Assembly (NCBI RefSeq): GCF_023502425.1
Contig: NZ_JAMFMA010000001.1
Coordinates: forward strand, 558,001-622,000
Reading direction: 5' to 3'
Origin: Flagellimonas spongiicola
Lineage (GTDB): Bacteria > Bacteroidota > Bacteroidia > Flavobacteriales > Flavobacteriaceae
DNA: 64,000 nt
In this document: positions 18,219-28,600 of the stretch, piece after piece
Position numbering within the stretch: position 1 is the first letter of the stretch
How the letters are laid out: each line of letters starts with the position of its first letter
Program-made: the position numbers and the translations under genes
The notes under the pieces: generated by a model
Database searches by the model: none
Told to the model about the DNA's origin: nothing
What the model saw: only the letters and a program-made list of their open reading frames with translations

Positions 18219-18419
18219 ATGCCACGAGCAATGTTAGATTACACCAAAACGGTCCTTCAGAAGGTAAGTTTTGATGCTAAACTATTCGCTAAAGAACTAA
18301 AAAAAGCCGTTTCCAGGCTATTACCAAGTGAAATTGAAGAACTTAAAATCTGGTTGCAGACCTATATTTTGGACAAGCCAGAATTACGACCCACATTACT
18401 TTTAATAGAAGCAAAATAA
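18219..18419 (+). CDS. Small conserved-looking protein of unknown function
   Basis: A 66-residue protein, MPRAMLDYTKTVLQKVSF at its start, rich in Lys and Leu and predicted mainly alpha-helical (KELKKAVSRLLPSEIEELKIWLQ). I do not recognise a family. It is likely a genuine gene: it has its own short upstream region, an ATG start, no overlap with neighbours, and a perfect hairpin terminator starting 5 bp after the stop. It lies between the divergent carboxypeptidase gene and the convergent oxyR gene. A nucleic-acid or membrane-surface role is possible but nothing in the sequence proves it. Confidence 0.7.
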   Translation: MPRAMLDYTKTVLQKVSFDAKLFAKELKKAVSRLLPSEIEELKIWLQTYILDKPELRPTLLLIEAK

Positions 18420-18423
18420 TAGG

Positions 18424-18448
18424 AAGGCCGCTTAAGCGGCCTTTTTTT
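18424..18448 (+). terminator. Intrinsic terminator after the 66-residue gene
   Basis: Perfect inverted repeat AAGGCCGC-TTAA-GCGGCCTT followed by T7 on the plus strand. The minus-strand flank is weakly U-rich, so it may also help end oxyR transcription. Confidence 0.9.
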
Positions 18449-18453
18449 ATATC

Positions 18454-19395
18454 TTAGTTTTTACTCAATGGGCTAATGATTTTCACGTCCTGGAAAGCAA
18501 TCGCGCCCTTTACAATACTGGAGATCACTTCTCTTATGGCCTCTGTAATCTGGATTTTTAATTCACTTTTGTGGTAAATAAGGCTGATTTCCCTTGCTGG
18601 CGAGGGATTCCTGAATGGCCTTAATTGCTGCTGCTTTTTGGTATCAAGGTCCAATGTATTGAGATAGGGTAATAGCGTCATTCCCATTCCCTCATCAGAT
18701 AAACTCACCAAGGTTTCAAAGCTTCCACTTTCAATTTTGAAATGCTCATCTTGCGCATTTTTTGGTGTCTTGCACAGATTGATTACACCATCTCTAAAGC
18801 AATGACCATCTTGTAGTAGGAGAATATCGCTTACATCCAAATCTTCAGTAACTAATTCTTTTCGGTCTGCAAGCCTATGGTTATTGGGTACGTAACCAAC
18901 GAAAGGTTCATAATATAAGGGCCGTTCTTTAATGAATTCAATTTCCAAAGGGGTTGCCGCTATTCCGGCGTCCAAATGTCCATCAAGAATATTACGGATC
19001 AAAGCCTCCGTAGGTTGTTCCTTAATGATGAGATTTACCTTTGGATACTTCTTTATAAATGTATTTAGGAACATAGGTAGTAACGTGGGCATTACAGTAG
19101 GAATAATACCAATAGTGTAATCTCCCCCAATAAACCCTTTGTCTTGATCAACTATGTCCTTTATTCTTTCTGCTTCAGCAACGATGTTTTTGGCCTGTGC
19201 GACAATTTTCTTGCCCACCTCTGTAATGGTAATGGGCTTTTTACCGCGATCAAAGATCAAAATGTCCAATTCGTCTTCCAACTTTTGAACCTGCATACTT
19301 AATGTAGGTTGGGTCACATAGCTTTTTTCAGCCGCCAAAGTGAAGTTTCTATATTCAGCTACGGCCAGGACATATTGTAGTTGTGTAATGGTCAT
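18454..19395 (-). CDS. oxyR: OxyR-type LysR hydrogen-peroxide sensor regulator
   Basis: A 313-residue LysR-type regulator. The N-terminal helix-turn-helix is at about residues 1-60 (TLAAEKSYVTQPTLSMQVQKLE), and the substrate-binding-like domain follows. The redox pair is Cys199 and Cys208 in DGHCFRDGVINLCK: the same C-x8-C spacing, and by count the same residue numbers, as the disulfide-forming cysteines of E. coli OxyR. It should therefore switch on peroxide-defence genes when oxidised. It is divergent from the cNMP/sigma-54 activator gene. An inverted repeat TATCAA-N14-TTGATA in the shared intergenic region could be its operator. Confidence 0.93.
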   Translation of the reverse strand: MTITQLQYVLAVAEYRNFTLAAEKSYVTQPTLSMQVQKLEDELDILIFDRGKKPITITEVGKKIVAQAKNIVAEAERIKDIVDQDKGFIGGDYTIGIIPTVMPTLLPMFLNTFIKKYPKVNLIIKEQPTEALIRNILDGHLDAGIAATPLEIEFIKERPLYYEPFVGYVPNNHRLADRKELVTEDLDVSDILLLQDGHCFRDGVINLCKTPKNAQDEHFKIESGSFETLVSLSDEGMGMTLLPYLNTLDLDTKKQQQLRPFRNPSPAREISLIYHKSELKIQITEAIREVISSIVKGAIAFQDVKIISPLSKN

Positions 19396-19429
19396 TAAAA
19401 TAAGTTTGAGAAATAAAAATATAAAAAAC

Positions 19430-19455
19430 TATCAATTTAATTTATGATGTTGATA
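19430..19455. promoter_or_regulatory. Candidate LysR-type operator in the oxyR/sigma-54 activator divergent region
   Basis: Inverted repeat TATCAA-N14-TTGATA, 35 bp upstream of the oxyR start codon. LysR regulators typically bind dyads of this kind next to their own divergent promoter. No footprint or conservation data are available here. Confidence 0.35.
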
Positions 19456-19558
19456 AGCTAAATACCAACAATAAGTAGGTAATACCTATAGAGGTTTCCT
19501 ATTGTATTAATTTTCAATTCTGTATATTTAATTGACACCAAATTGTCATTCGTCAACC

Positions 19559-21409
19559 ATGACCAACCACAATCCTGAGCAGTTTGTAGATTTCCTTTCA
19601 AGCGTCACATTCTTCTCCGATGTTTCCAAAAAGTCCTTGTTGCAACTTTCCAAACATCTTAAAGTGGAAACTTATGATAAAAAGGATTGTATAATCAACA
19701 AAGGTGAGGTCGGTGATGCAATGTATGTGATTTTGAAAGGTGAAGTTAAAGTCCATGACAAGGAGCACCTTTATATTAAATTGTCCAGTTCGGAATGTTT
19801 TGGAGAATATGCATTGATCGATGATGAACCTAGATCGGCCTCTGTTACTGCCCTAGAAGAAACTACACTCTTAAAGTTAGGAACGCGTCATTTTGTCGAA
19901 TTGATCAGTACGGACCGTGGTTTTGCCATGGGCATTCTTTCCGTTTTGATTAAGCGGCATCGAGAGCTGGATATCATTCAAGAAAGTTTGACGGTGTCCA
20001 AGCGTGAACTGGAAATAGCCAATTCCAAGATGATGGGCCTCATCAATGGTGCCATGGACGCCATAATAATGTTTGACAGCAATTTTAGGATTGTACTAGC
20101 CAATGCATCGGCCAAAGACATTTTACAGAATGCCGACGTGAACCAAAGAAATGTGTTGTTTTTCTTTGAAGATGAAGATGCCAAAATGTTGGAAGATTTA
20201 GTTGCCTCGAACGCAGAAGGAAAGGTGGACAATATGAACACCTATTTACCAAAAGTGGTCAAGGTAATTGGCTCCCAAGAACGGGAAACTCTGAATGAAG
20301 GCACCATAAGCAGCTATGGTACGGGTCAAGAAATCTATTATACCTTAATATTAAGGAGTATAGAAGAACGGTTACAAGCAGAAACCAAGATATCCCGACT
20401 CACCAACCAAACAAAGTACCTTCAGGAGGAGATCAAGGAACTCACCAATGACTATGGGATAATTGGGCAAGATAAATCGATGCGGAATTTATTGAAATTG
20501 GTGGAGCAAGTAGCGGGCACCAGTGCAACGGTTTTGATCCAGGGTGAAACTGGAACCGGGAAAGAACTGGTAGCACGGGCTATCCATAAAGCCAGTAATA
20601 GAGCCGAACGCCCGTTGATACGGGTTAATTGCGGAGCAATTCCTGAAAATCTTATTGAAAGTGAACTGTTTGGTCATGAGAAAGGGGCTTTTACAGGTGC
20701 CACAGCAAGTAGAAAGGGCCGTTTTTTATTAGCGGATAATGGCACCATATTTTTGGACGAAATTGGAGAGTTGCCATTGGCTTTGCAACCAAAACTGTTA
20801 CGGGTCATTCAAGAAGGGGAATTTGATCCAGTCGGAAGTTCCAATACCATCAAGGTAAATGTGCGCATCATAGCAGCCACCCATAGAGATCTGTTTGACC
20901 TTTCCAATGAAGGCAAATTCCGCGAAGATTTGTTTTATCGACTGAACGTATTTCCACTACAAGTTCCTGCACTTCGGGAAAGAGGTAAGGATATTTGTCT
21001 CATTGCCAATCAAATGATACGGCAATACGGCAAAAATCTGAATAAGGCCGTTGCAAAACTATCCAAAGAAGAGGAAAAACTTTTTCGGGAATATCACTGG
21101 CCTGGAAATGTTAGAGAGCTTCAAAATTTGGTAGAACGTGCTATTATTGTCTCCCAACATGGCGAGGTTGATTGGCTTCGAATCATTCCAAACTCCAATT
21201 TAACTGCATCGGCGTCTTCGGGTATGGAAGCGGAGCGGATATTTTCCGCAGAAGAATGGCTTGAAATGGAAAGGGCCAACATTCGAAGAGCATTGCGGCA
21301 TACCAATTGGAAAATTTCTGGTGAAAAAGGCGCTGCTTCATTACTCGGACTGAAACCTACTACACTTACATCCAAAATTAAGGCATTGGGTATCACTAGA
21401 CCTATCTAA
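19559..21409 (+). CDS. Sigma-54-dependent activator with cyclic-nucleotide-binding sensor domain
   Basis: A 616-residue regulator in four parts. A cNMP-binding (CAP-type) domain covers about 10-130 ([39 protein letters not shown]). A PAS-like linker covers about 155-275, with a short coiled coil after it. The AAA+ sigma-54 interaction domain spans about 305-540, with Walker A GETGTGKE, the sigma-54 contact loop GAFTGA in [14 protein letters not shown], and [11 protein letters not shown] Fis-type HTH lies at about 575-612. I chose ATG 19559 ([12 protein letters not shown]) over an upstream TTG. There is no receiver domain, so activity is probably ligand-gated. The stop lies 6 bp before three palindromes and 115 bp before a sigma-54 promoter serving the next gene. 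Confidence 0.95.
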   Translation: MTNHNPEQFVDFLSSVTFFSDVSKKSLLQLSKHLKVETYDKKDCIINKGEVGDAMYVILKGEVKVHDKEHLYIKLSSSECFGEYALIDDEPRSASVTALEETTLLKLGTRHFVELISTDRGFAMGILSVLIKRHRELDIIQESLTVSKRELEIANSKMMGLINGAMDAIIMFDSNFRIVLANASAKDILQNADVNQRNVLFFFEDEDAKMLEDLVASNAEGKVDNMNTYLPKVVKVIGSQERETLNEGTISSYGTGQEIYYTLILRSIEERLQAETKISRLTNQTKYLQEEIKELTNDYGIIGQDKSMRNLLKLVEQVAGTSATVLIQGETGTGKELVARAIHKASNRAERPLIRVNCGAIPENLIESELFGHEKGAFTGATASRKGRFLLADNGTIFLDEIGELPLALQPKLLRVIQEGEFDPVGSSNTIKVNVRIIAATHRDLFDLSNEGKFREDLFYRLNVFPLQVPALRERGKDICLIANQMIRQYGKNLNKAVAKLSKEEEKLFREYHWPGNVRELQNLVERAIIVSQHGEVDWLRIIPNSNLTASASSGMEAERIFSAEEWLEMERANIRRALRHTNWKISGEKGAASLLGLKPTTLTSKIKALGITRPI

Positions 21410-21414
21410 AATCA

Positions 21415-21466
21415 ACGAAATATCGTAAAATATATAGCGATAAATCGTTTATTAACGAAATATCGT
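21415..21466. promoter_or_regulatory. Three palindromic upstream activator sites (ACGA-N4-TCGT)
   Basis: Three 12-mers are present: ACGAAATATCGT at 21415-21426, GCGATAAATCGT at 21437-21448 and ACGAAATATCGT again at 21455-21466. They start right after the activator stop codon and end 58 bp before the -24 element of the sigma-54 promoter. This is the usual position for enhancer sites of a Fis-type HTH activator. Binding by the neighbouring regulator is inferred. Confidence 0.7.
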
Positions 21467-21524
21467 TAGGGTAATATTGTTGTTATGTCTGTTTATATAT
21501 CTGTAAATCAGTATATTATGTTTT

Positions 21525-21541
21525 TTGGCACGGCAAATGCA
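21525..21541 (+). promoter_or_regulatory. Sigma-54 (-24/-12) promoter of osmC
   Basis: TTGGCACG-N4-ATGCA matches the sigma-54 consensus TTGGCACG-N4-TTGCA with one mismatch. The invariant GG (21527-21528) and GC (21539-21540) are separated by exactly 10 bp. The predicted start of transcription near 21552 leaves a leader of about 36 nt before the ATG at 21588. Confidence 0.85.
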
Positions 21542-21587
21542 TTTTCTAAGGCAAATGCGAAATAATTAATCTTAAAAACAAAAAAAA

Positions 21588-22142
21588 ATGATTACAACAG
21601 CAAACATTAAAAACGGAGTAAACGTAGATCAATTGGTAGACACAATCAATGCAGTTCAAGAAAATCCAGCATTGGCAAAGTTCGAGTTCAGAGCTAAAAA
21701 CAACTGGATAGAAGGGGGACATTGCGTAACGAGTATTAAGGACTACTATGGGGTAGGTGAAGAGCACACCGAACGTGCTAAGGATTCTTTTACCATGGAA
21801 GCCGACCACGTAGAGGTTCTTTTAGGTAAGGACAAAGCACCTAACCCAGGTGAAATTGTATTACATGCGCTAGGTTCTTGTTTAACTGGTGCCATGGTAT
21901 ATCACGCAGCTGCTCAAGGGATTGAAATTGAAGGTATGGAGTCCAGCTTAAAAGGTGGCGTTGACTTACACGGTTTCTTAGGTCTTGATCCTGAAGTTAG
22001 AAAGGGTTATGACGGTATCACCGTAAAATTCAAAGTAAAATCAGATGCTTCTGAGGATCAATTGAGGGCCTTGTCACAATTCTCCCCAGTATTTGATATG
22101 TTGACAAATCCAACTCCTGTAACCATCGAGTTCGAAAAGTAA
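21588..22142 (+). CDS. OsmC family protein (sigma-54 controlled)
   Basis: A 184-residue OsmC-superfamily protein. The first cysteine region is present (VLHALGSCLTGAM, Cys98), but the usual second-cysteine position reads LSQFSPVFDMLTNPTPV, with Ser in place of Cys. It therefore cannot form the classical Cys-Cys pair, though the SPVFDxLTNP block is typical of this subgroup. The ATG is preceded by an A-rich leader starting at a near-consensus sigma-54 promoter. Downstream, 65 bp away, is nifJ with a hairpin between. Co-expression with the oxygen-sensitive pyruvate:ferredoxin oxidoreductase suggests a redox-protection or thiol-chemistry role; the exact activity is unknown. Confidence 0.92.
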   Translation: MITTANIKNGVNVDQLVDTINAVQENPALAKFEFRAKNNWIEGGHCVTSIKDYYGVGEEHTERAKDSFTMEADHVEVLLGKDKAPNPGEIVLHALGSCLTGAMVYHAAAQGIEIEGMESSLKGGVDLHGFLGLDPEVRKGYDGITVKFKVKSDASEDQLRALSQFSPVFDMLTNPTPVTIEFEK

Positions 22143-22150
22143 GAAAGAGG

Positions 22151-22176
22151 TAGAGCCGCCATTTAAGGCGGCTCTA
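22151..22176 (+). terminator. Hairpin between osmC and nifJ (weak terminator or processing site)
   Basis: Perfect 10-bp inverted repeat TAGAGCCGCC-ATTTAA-GGCGGCTCTA beginning 9 bp after the osmC stop. No T-run follows, so it would terminate poorly. It could stabilise the osmC message or let a fraction of transcripts continue into nifJ, which starts 32 bp later. Confidence 0.6.
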
Positions 22177-22207
22177 TACTTTAGGCAAATAAGCATCCAC
22201 TCCTACC

Positions 22208-25200
22208 ATGAAAAAACAAGAACTTGTCGTTTTAACTGGAAATCAAGCTGCGGCCCACATTGCATACAAAGTCAATGAGGTCTGTGCTATTTATCCTATT
22301 ACGCCTTCTTCGGAGATGTCCGAGTTGGTAGAATTGTGGAGCGCAGAAGGACGGGAAAACATATTTGGGGATATTCCCTCCATATTTGAAATGCAAGGCG
22401 AGGGTGGCGTAGCGGGTGCCATGCACGGAGCCTTACAAACAGGGGCTTTTAGTACCACATTCACCGCTTCACAAGGATTGCTTTTGATGCTTCCGAATAT
22501 GTATAAGATTGCTGGGGAATTGACACCAAATGTGATTCATGTGGCAACACGTACAATTGCAACGCATGCCTTATCAGTGTTTGGGGATCACAGCGACATC
22601 ATGGCGGTAAGAAATTCGGGTTATGCCTTTTTAGGAGCTGCATCAGTGCAGGAAACCATGGATTTCGCTTTAATTGCCCAAGCCGCAACATTGGAATCAA
22701 GAATTCCTTTTGTCCATTTTTTTGATGGATTTCGAACTTCCCACGAAACATCCAAAATTGAAAAAATAAACGATCAGGTTATCAGTGCTATGATCTCAAA
22801 AGATATGGTTAATGCACATGCCCAAAGAGCGTTGAATCCAAATAACCCGGTAATAAGAGGTACTTCTCAAGGACCCGATGTCTATTTTCAAGCTAGGGAA
22901 GCAATAAATCAATATTACGATGCCTGTCCAACGATTGTCCAACGTCAAATGGACAAATTTGCAGCACTAACCGGACGTCAATATCGTTTGTTTGATTATG
23001 TAGGTCATCCAGAGGCGGAATATATACTTATTGCCATGGGTTCTGCAACGCAAACCATGGAGGATACCGTTCTAAATTTAAATACCGAGGGTGCCAAAGT
23101 AGGTCTAGTTAAAGTAAGATTGTTTAGACCTTTTAGTATGGAAGGTTTGATCAATAGCATTCCAGAAAGCTGTAAAGCAATTGCCGTATTGGACCGCACG
23201 AAGGAACCTGGAGGAACAGGAGAGCCACTATATTTGGATGTTTGTCAGGCGTTTATGACCACTGGCAAAACCAAATTTGAATCACTTCCAAAAATTGTTG
23301 GGGGACGTTATGGGCTTTCTTCAAAGGAATTTACACCAGCAATGGTCAATGCTGTGGTGGAAAATCTTAAAACATTTGAACCAAAAAACAACTTCACTGT
23401 CGGAATTGAGGATGATATCACAGGACTTAGTCTTACTATTGATTCGGATTTCAGCTTAAGATCAACTGCATATCAGGCAATATTTTATCAAACAAAAAAA
23501 GGTAACACCTTGCACGATTTTGAAAACAGTCTAAAACTGTTAGGTAATGAAACCCATCATTTTGTTCAAGGTTATACCGAATGCGATTACAAAAAATCAA
23601 ACTCTAGAAGTGTTTCCCATCTTCGTATATCCGAAAATACAATTAATGCCCCTTATTTGGTTTCCGACGCGGACTTTGCGGTATGTGGTTCCATCGAATA
23701 CGTTGTCGAAGATTCGGTTTTAGAACAGCTTCAACCTAGTGGTATTTTGTTGGTGCATACGACCTTAGACGAAAAAGCCTTTTGGAATTCACTACCAATT
23801 CATACACAAGAAAAAATCGTTGACAAATCCATCAAACTGCACATAGTGGATTTGCAAGCTTTAGACCAGAGTTTTACCATTAACGGATATGTAATTTCAA
23901 GCATACATGCTTGCTTTTTAGCGCTTACTGATTTTTTACCCAAAAACCTTTTCCCAGTACAGTTGAAAAGTCAAATTCTTGAAGTTGAACCATTATTTGA
24001 TTTAGGGAATAAAACGATTAACAAGCTTGACGAAACTCAACAAGCTACTACACTTCTGGATATGTTATTGCAAGGAAGAGGCCATGAAGTACCTACTAGT
24101 CTTTTGCCCGTTGACGGTACATTTGAAAGCGGTACCTCCGACCGTAACAAGAGAAATCGGTCACTTCCTATTCCAATCTGGGATACCGATTTATGCACAC
24201 AATGTGGAGCTTGCAGTATGGCGTGTGCTCAAGCTGCAATACGAACAAAAGCATATGAAAAGGGAGTATCAAATGATGGTCCGGAACTGTTTAAGGCCAT
24301 ACAGTTTGAAGATACCATAGATGACTTTGATTTACTGGACTATACTGTTCAGGTGAATCCTGAACAATGCACATCTTGCTATAATTGCGTTGATGCCTGC
24401 CCGGCTAAGGCATTAACCATGAGTTCATCGATTCAAAAGAAAGAAATTGAACAAACCAACTGGGAATTCTTTACAACTATTCCAGAACTAGATCGAACTA
24501 AGTTGGATGTACTCAATGTTGCGCAGCAGCAATTACAGGAGCCTTTGTTTAAATATTCCATGGGTGTTGACGGTTGTGGAGAAGCACCTTACTTAAAACT
24601 ACTATCACAATTATTTGGAGACCGAATGTTGGTAGCCAATGCCACCGGTGCCAGTTCTATTTTTGGAGGTGGATTACCAACTACCCCTTGGGCAAAAAAT
24701 GAAAAGGGGAGTGGCCCTGCATGGTCCAATTCATTGTTTGAGGATAATGCGGAATTTGGCTTGGGTTACCGCTTGTCTTTGGATCATAAGGAGGAAAAGG
24801 CAAAAAGATTGTTATTGGAACTTTCTGAATACCTAGATGAAAGTTTGGTGGAAGAAATTAGTAACGCAACCCAAAATTCAGAAGCAGAAATTGATACACA
24901 AAGAAAACGTGTACGGGAACTAAATGCACAATTATGCGAACTGAAACTGGAAAGTGCGGCTAAGCTGCTTGAGACATCTGAACATCTGGTCAAAAAAAGT
25001 GTTTGGATTGTAGGGGGTGATGGTTGGGCCTATGATATTGGATTTGGAGGTTTGGACCATGTACTTGCTTCGGGTAAAAATGTAAATATTTTGGTGATGG
25101 ATAACGAGGTGTATTCCAATACCGGAGGACAAATGTCAAAGGCCACACCATTTGCTGCAACGGCTAAATTTGCCGCCAAAGGCAAACAAAAACAAAAAAA

Positions 25201-25681
25201 GGATTTGGGGCTTTTGGCTATGGGTTATTCCGATGTTTATGTTGCTTCTGTGGCAATAGGTGCAAGTCAAGAACAAACACTCAAAGCCTTTGTTGAGGCT
25301 GAAAAACACGATGGTCCGTCGCTGATTATTGCGTATTGCCATAGTCCAGCACATGGTATCGATATGAGTAGACCCTCCCAATACCATCAGGCCGCAGTTG
25401 CTTCAGGTCAATGGCTTTTATATCGAAATGACCCAAAAAGACAGGAAATGAGATTGAAAAGTTTGCAATTGGATTCAAAAAGGCCCACAATACCTATTGA
25501 AGACTATTTGAAAATGGAAGGGAGATTTGTTCGCTGTTTTGGGAATGATCAATCAATAGAATATGAACTGATACGAAGTATGCAGTTTATGGTGGATTCG
25601 CGATTTGAATTTTATAAAGGTCTGGAATACAAAAAGGCTGGAAAACCAGCGAGGATAACCGAAATGGAATATATCCAATAG
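22208..25681 (+). CDS. nifJ: Pyruvate:ferredoxin (flavodoxin) oxidoreductase, single-chain
   Basis: This enzyme converts pyruvate and CoA to acetyl-CoA and CO2 while reducing ferredoxin or flavodoxin. The 1,157-residue fused form is close to the usual length of about 1,170-1,190. In order it has the pyruvate-binding domains (VCAIYPITPSSEMSELVE; GDHSDIMAVRNSGYAFLGA), the gamma/EKR region, two 4Fe-4S motifs (CTQCGACSMAC and CTSCYNCVDACP), and the thiamine diphosphate domain (VGGDGWAYDIGFGGLDHVL; NTGGQMSKATPFAA). The first ferredoxin motif ends CAQ rather than CP. Such enzymes are normally oxygen-labile, so its position behind a sigma-54-controlled osmC and near oxyR is notable. Confidence 0.96.
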   Translation: MKKQELVVLTGNQAAAHIAYKVNEVCAIYPITPSSEMSELVELWSAEGRENIFGDIPSIFEMQGEGGVAGAMHGALQTGAFSTTFTASQGLLLMLPNMYKIAGELTPNVIHVATRTIATHALSVFGDHSDIMAVRNSGYAFLGAASVQETMDFALIAQAATLESRIPFVHFFDGFRTSHETSKIEKINDQVISAMISKDMVNAHAQRALNPNNPVIRGTSQGPDVYFQAREAINQYYDACPTIVQRQMDKFAALTGRQYRLFDYVGHPEAEYILIAMGSATQTMEDTVLNLNTEGAKVGLVKVRLFRPFSMEGLINSIPESCKAIAVLDRTKEPGGTGEPLYLDVCQAFMTTGKTKFESLPKIVGGRYGLSSKEFTPAMVNAVVENLKTFEPKNNFTVGIEDDITGLSLTIDSDFSLRSTAYQAIFYQTKKGNTLHDFENSLKLLGNETHHFVQGYTECDYKKSNSRSVSHLRISENTINAPYLVSDADFAVCGSIEYVVEDSVLEQLQPSGILLVHTTLDEKAFWNSLPIHTQEKIVDKSIKLHIVDLQALDQSFTINGYVISSIHACFLALTDFLPKNLFPVQLKSQILEVEPLFDLGNKTINKLDETQQATTLLDMLLQGRGHEVPTSLLPVDGTFESGTSDRNKRNRSLPIPIWDTDLCTQCGACSMACAQAAIRTKAYEKGVSNDGPELFKAIQFEDTIDDFDLLDYTVQVNPEQCTSCYNCVDACPAKALTMSSSIQKKEIEQTNWEFFTTIPELDRTKLDVLNVAQQQLQEPLFKYSMGVDGCGEAPYLKLLSQLFGDRMLVANATGASSIFGGGLPTTPWAKNEKGSGPAWSNSLFEDNAEFGLGYRLSLDHKEEKAKRLLLELSEYLDESLVEEISNATQNSEAEIDTQRKRVRELNAQLCELKLESAAKLLETSEHLVKKSVWIVGGDGWAYDIGFGGLDHVLASGKNVNILVMDNEVYSNTGGQMSKATPFAATAKFAAKGKQKQKKDLGLLAMGYSDVYVASVAIGASQEQTLKAFVEAEKHDGPSLIIAYCHSPAHGIDMSRPSQYHQAAVASGQWLLYRNDPKRQEMRLKSLQLDSKRPTIPIEDYLKMEGRFVRCFGNDQSIEYELIRSMQFMVDSRFEFYKGLEYKKAGKPARITEMEYIQ

Positions 25682-25689
25682 TGAAGTGA

Positions 25690-28600
25690 TTACTTTTCCT
25701 GCATTACGGTAACCGATTGCCAATTCCCTGGAGCACCTGAGATGGCATAGACATTAGCCTTTCCTAAAAAGTACTGCGTTACGGTATCTTCAGGATTCAT
25801 TGTTAAGACCTTTTCAAAATGCTCGACGGCTTTTTCAAATTTTTGGTCAAAAAACAATTTGATGCCTTTGTCGTAGTCTTTTTTGGTGTTTAGTTTTAAT
25901 GTAATGGCCTCAACCGGGTCACCATCAATACACTCGTATATGCCCATCACTTTTTGCTTGCCCTTTACTTTAACCTTACCCAAATACCTAAAGTTAAATC
26001 CGCTGGCATCCTCCATGGCTTCCAAGCAACTTTCACTGATAATGATGTTGGCACCATAATGTTTCGTAACACCTTCCACACGTGCACCGCTGTTAACGGT
26101 ATCTGCAATTACAGCTGGGTCATTGCGTTTTTCATCACCAATTATACCCATAACTAGTGGACCTGAATGAAGCCCCATACCAACGGTTATAGGTTTGTAT
26201 CCTTTTTCTTCTATACGTCTTTTGTTGTACAGTGCTAGGGTTTTTTGCATTTCGATGGCCGCATCAAGTGCTGATTCGGAACTTTTGGGAAATAAGGCCA
26301 TAATACCATCACCCAAATATTGATTCACAAATCCTTGATTGTCTTTTATAATGGGCCCCATTCGTCCAACATAGGCATTTACAAACTTGAAGTTTTGTTC
26401 TGGGGTCATAGATTCAGAAAGCGTGGTATAGTCACGTATATCACTGAACAATACCGTCACTTCTTTCTGAATATGATCGCCAAGTTTCACATCTGTAATG
26501 GATTCCTTACCAACGGACTGTACAAATTCCAAAGGAACAAATTTGGAAGTTGCACGATGGATCGTATTCAGATTGATATGCGTTCTTATCCGACTTAAAA
26601 GTTCATTTTTGGAAAATGGTTTGGTCAAATAATCATTGGCGCCAGCTTCAAATCCAGTAACCAATTCGTTGATTCGGTTTTTAGCGGTGAGCAGAATAAT
26701 TGGTAATTCGCTTGCTGGCGTTTCTTCCCTTATTTGTTTGCATACTTGGTATCCCGAAAGACCGGGCATCATTACATCTAAAAGAACTAGGTTGAACAAT
26801 ACTCCGGAATCCATAATTTTTAAGGCCTCTTTTCCTGAGCTGGCCTCAACTACCTTGTATCCAGCAACGGTAAGATGATTTTCGAGCACACGACGGTTTA
26901 CTGGTTCATCGTCAACAATCAACACTGTGGCTCCTGCAGCTGATTCAGTTTCCTCTACATCATTTGTGAGAGGCTCTTTAGGTGTATTGAGGTGTTGGAC
27001 AAAATCTGTTGTCGCGTCAAACTTATAGCCGGATTTCTTCCTTTTCTCCTTACTCATCGGAAGTGTGAACGTAAATATGGAACCTTTGCCTTCCTCGGAG
27101 GTTGCTTGAATGGTACCCCCATGAAGTTCCACCAATTTTTTGGTAACAGATAACCCAAGGCCTGTTCCCCCATATTCGCGTTGCGTGGAACCATCAGCTT
27201 GCTCAAACGAATTGAATATGGTTTTCAGTTTATCCTTGGGAATGCCAATTCCAGTATCCGATATCGTTATTTTCAATACTTCCTTCTTGGGTTCGGCCAA
27301 AAGTGTGATATAACCCTTTGGCGTAAACTTTATAGCATTACCAATTAGATTATACATTATCTGTTGTAATCGGTTTTCATCAGCTTCTACCAATGCAACT
27401 TCTTTTGGAATGGAATTTATGAGTCGTAGTTTTTTTCCATGCAACAACGGCTGGCAAAGCTGTAAAACAATGGTGGCTATCGCATGTATATCCACTGGCC
27501 TTTTTGCAAGTTCCAAATCCTTATTCTTTAATTTTGAAAAATCAAGGATGTCGTTCACTAAGTGGGATAAACGTCGGCCGCTATTTGCAATCATATCTAG
27601 ATTGTCAATTGCTTTTTGGGGCAAATCTCCAGCTATCCCATCTTTTAATGATTCGGTTAAACCAATAATCCCAACAAGTGGTGTACGTAATTCATGTGAG
27701 GTGTTGGCTAGGAATTCATCTTTGAGCTGATCTATTTTTTGAAGCTCGGTCACACGCTGTTTTTCAATTTCCGTACGATTCCGTTCTTCTTCAATTGCTC
27801 TTTGCTTTTCCTCGTCCGCCCTTTTTACGCGTTGTGCATGTCTGTATCTGTTAAAGGCAAAAAGTAGAAAAAGTACAATGGCCGCTGCAATACCTATAAT
27901 AACATTCCGTAAAGTGGCCTGTTGCCTTAGTCTTAGCGCACTTATTTCCGCATCTTTTTCCAATGCTGCAATGGCATCTTGTTTCTTTTGGGTGTCAAAC
28001 CGAACTTGCAGTTCTTCAATCTGCTTAGATCGGGAAACATTGAACAGACTATCTTTAATATTGACCGATTTGTTTTTGAATTCCAAGGCATTTTTGAAAT
28101 CCCCAGTCTCTTCATACAATCTGGCGAGCAAACCATAATTGTTCTGCAGCTCTGAACGTGCGCCGATTTCTTCCGATATGGCAATAGCCTTGTTGATACT
28201 ATTTTTTGCGCGGTTGTATGATTGTTGTTCTAGGTAAACTTTGCCTATTTGTGAATGACTCATGGAAAGTTCGAGTCGCATACCCAATTTCTCACGCAAT
28301 TGCATGGCTAACTCATGATACTTAAGCGACTCCGAGTAGTTCTTTTGGAACGCATATACTTTTCCCAAGGCTTCATAATCATAGGCCAACCCCCATTCGC
28401 TTTGGGTTTCTAAATCCAAGTCCAAGGCCCTCTGAAATAGACCCAGAGCCATGTCGTATTCTTTTAGCTGCATGTGCGTGTCGCCAATATTGTAAAGGCA
28501 GTTCGCAATTTCAGCCTTGTCACCAATTTCCGTGAACTGTGTCAATGCCTTGGTGTAGGTCTCCAAGGCCTTTTCCATCTTCCCTGTTTTTTTAAGGATT

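Noticed and set aside
22151..22176. osmC-nifJ hairpin as a full terminator
   Set aside because: No T-run follows the stem, so I treat it as weak termination or processing rather than a firm operon end.
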